Position numbers and translations under genes: made by a program. Positions 4,550 to 5,970 of a DNA stretch of 5,970 nt are shown here, in pieces; the first letter of the stretch is position 1, and each line of letters begins with the position of its first letter. The notes below the pieces were generated by a model. The model did no database searches, had not been told where the DNA came from, and saw only the letters and a program-made list of their open reading frames with translations. This DNA is from Microcaldota archaeon (GTDB taxonomy: Archaea; Micrarchaeota; Micrarchaeia; Burarchaeales; Burarchaeaceae): the NCBI GenBank assembly GCA_003660965.1, contig QMVF01000051.1:1-5970 (forward strand), written 5' to 3'.

Positions 4550-5970
4550 TTCCCTCTGCCGTATCCTCCAAAATTATTCCAAATTCGCTCAATTTAGCCC
4601 GTATCTGGTCGCTTAGCTCAAACTTGCCCTGCTTTCTCATTTCATCCCTTAATTTTACTACATAATCAATAAGCTCATCCTCGCCTTTGCCTACGAATGA
4701 GGTGTCGGAAGTTATAGTTTTTATGTAGGCTTCGAGTTTTTTACCTATTTTCTTAGCCTTTGCCTTCTTCCTCTTAAATTTAAAGCCCAGCACGCCTGCC
4801 AACTTTTTGTATTTACTCAGAGCATACTTCAATTCCTTTGCACTCGTGCTTTCAAGCGAGTTGTTGAGCAGAGTTGAGAGCTCATAAAGCGCTGCAAGTG
4901 CATTTGGAGTTGTAAAGTCATCGTCCATAGCCTCCTCAAACTTCTTCACAATTTCCTTAACCTGCTTCTTTATTGGCGTGCCCTCTGTTTTGTTTTTGGA
5001 AATCGCATCTTCCGCAAGCTCCCTACTCCTCCTCAAGCCTTCAAGCGAGTTCGAAGCCTGGTCCAACTGCTCGGGCGCAAAATCAATCGGCCCCCGGTAG
5101 TGCGTGGAAAGCATGAAGAGGCGCACTGCCTCTGGCTCGTACTGCTTCAAAACCTGCCTTATAGTTTGAAAGTTGCCCAAAGATTTACTCATCTTCTCCT
5201 TGTTCACAGTTATGAAACCATTGTGCATCCAGAAGCGCGCAAACGGCACATGGCCAGCCCCTTCGCTCTGGGCAATTTCATTCTCATGGTGAGGGAAAAT
5301 CAAGTCCCGCCCACCACCATGAATGTCAAGCCTTTCAACATATTTCAAACTCATAACCGAGCATTCAATGTGCCAGCCAGGCCTTCCCTTGCCCCATGGT
5401 GAGTCCCATTGAATTTCATCAGGCTTGGCAGCCTTCCACAGCGCAAAATCCAATGGACTGCGCTTCTGCTTCTCAACGCCAATGCGTACACCTGCCTTTA
5501 GCTGCTCAGGCGACTGGTGGGAAAGTTTTCCGTAATCAGGAAATTTTGAAATATCATAGTAAACTCCTGCACCTTCAATTACATACGCATGCCCGCTTTC
5601 AATCAACTTTCCAATCAGTGCAAGCATCTCAGGTACATGCTCAGTAGCCTTTGGGTAAAGCGCGGAAGGCTTAACTCCAAGTTTCTTGCAATCACTGAAA
5701 AAGGCTTTAGTATACCGCTCAGCAATCTCCTGCTCACTCTTCCCCTCCTCCCCTGCCTTCTTGATTATCTTGTCATCAACATCTGTAATGTTCTGAACAT
5801 ACTTTACATCAAATTTTCTGTACTCAAGCCAGCGCCTTACAACATCGAACACTATTTCCACTCGCGCGTGGCCCAGATGAGGAAGGTCATACACTGTAGG
5901 ACCGCATACATAAAGCCCCACTTTTCCATCAGGTGTATCAAATTCCTGCTTTTCGCCCGAAAGCGTGTTG
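4530..5970 (-). CDS. cysS: Cysteinyl-tRNA synthetase (first few residues outside window)
   Basis: This class I synthetase charges tRNA-Cys with cysteine in the cytosol. The frame is open to the window edge: 16 residues (NTLSGEKQEFDTPDGK) precede the internal GTG at 5921, so the true start lies beyond 5970. 479 residues are visible and only about six should be missing. Counting from the first complete codon, YVCGPTVYD contains zinc-ligand Cys22; the HIGH motif is HLGH at 31-34; HIECS holds zinc-ligand Cys203; HHENE (227-231) supplies the remaining His/Glu zinc ligands; and KMSKS is at 259-263. The DALR helical domain spans about 339-394, followed by a Lys-rich linker (about 397-411) and a C-terminal anticodon-recognition tail ending EGTKWRRA. 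All core motifs are intact. The 3' end overlaps the convergent 162-aa gene by 20 bp. Confidence 0.98.
   Translation of the reverse strand, partial: NTLSGEKQEFDTPDGKVGLYVCGPTVYDLPHLGHARVEIVFDVVRRWLEYRKFDVKYVQNITDVDDKIIKKAGEEGKSEQEIAERYTKAFFSDCKKLGVKPSALYPKATEHVPEMLALIGKLIESGHAYVIEGAGVYYDISKFPDYGKLSHQSPEQLKAGVRIGVEKQKRSPLDFALWKAAKPDEIQWDSPWGKGRPGWHIECSVMSLKYVERLDIHGGGRDLIFPHHENEIAQSEGAGHVPFARFWMHNGFITVNKEKMSKSLGNFQTIRQVLKQYEPEAVRLFMLSTHYRGPIDFAPEQLDQASNSLEGLRRSRELAEDAISKNKTEGTPIKKQVKEIVKKFEEAMDDDFTTPNALAALYELSTLLNNSLESTSAKELKYALSKYKKLAGVLGFKFKRKKAKAKKIGKKLEAYIKTITSDTSFVGKGEDELIDYVVKLRDEMRKQGKFELSDQIRAKLSEFGIILEDTAEGTKWRRA

Noticed and set aside
5100..5647. Plus-strand open frames across cysS
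   Set aside because: They are shadows of the synthetase; the protein sequence on the minus strand carries all the class I motifs.
5919..5921. GTG 5921 as the start of CysRS
   Set aside because: Sixteen further in-frame residues (NTLSGEKQEF...) match the normal CysRS N-terminus, so the gene continues past the window edge.

Overview
The window looks archaeal, probably from a small, gene-dense genome (a DPANN-type lineage such as Diapherotrites/Micrarchaeota is a guess). The reasons are a UPF0200-type P-loop kinase-like gene, which is an archaeal family; BRE/TATA-like promoter elements instead of bacterial -35/-10 boxes; GGTG-type Shine-Dalgarno (SD) sites at several starts; a GyaR-type 2-hydroxyacid dehydrogenase of the kind found in Thermococcales; and very tight packing with overlapping stops. 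No rRNA, tRNA, mobile element or CRISPR array is visible.

Layout. (1) 1-387, + strand: the C-terminal part of a UPF0200/dephospho-CoA-kinase-like NTPase, cut by the window edge. (2) 388-472: a short intergenic region with a perfect 10-bp inverted repeat, a BRE/TATA-like element and a strong SD. (3) 473-3011, + strand: a probable four-gene cassette. It holds a 46-codon basic small ORF not previously listed as a gene, a 408-aa membrane-hairpin/coiled-coil protein whose GTG start overlaps the small ORF stop by 4 bp, a secreted cysteine-rich helical protein (12 Cys), and an acidic lipoprotein joined to it by a TGATG junction. (4) 3008-3991, - strand: a glyoxylate/hydroxypyruvate reductase-like dehydrogenase, convergent with the lipoprotein and sharing a TTAA stop overlap. 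(5) 3992-4060: a divergent promoter region. (6) 4061-4549, + strand: an unrecognised 162-aa protein. (7) 4530-5970, - strand: cysteinyl-tRNA synthetase, complete except for a few N-terminal residues beyond the window, overlapping gene 6 tail-to-tail by 20 bp.

The dehydrogenase and CysRS are ordinary metabolic and translation genes. The interesting part is the 473-3011 cassette: a tiny basic peptide, a protein predicted to sit on the cytoplasmic face of the membrane, an exported disulfide-type protein and an exported lipoprotein, all in one direction with two coupled junctions. This suggests a cell-envelope system of unknown function. That is inferred from gene order and topology only; no known system is recognised.
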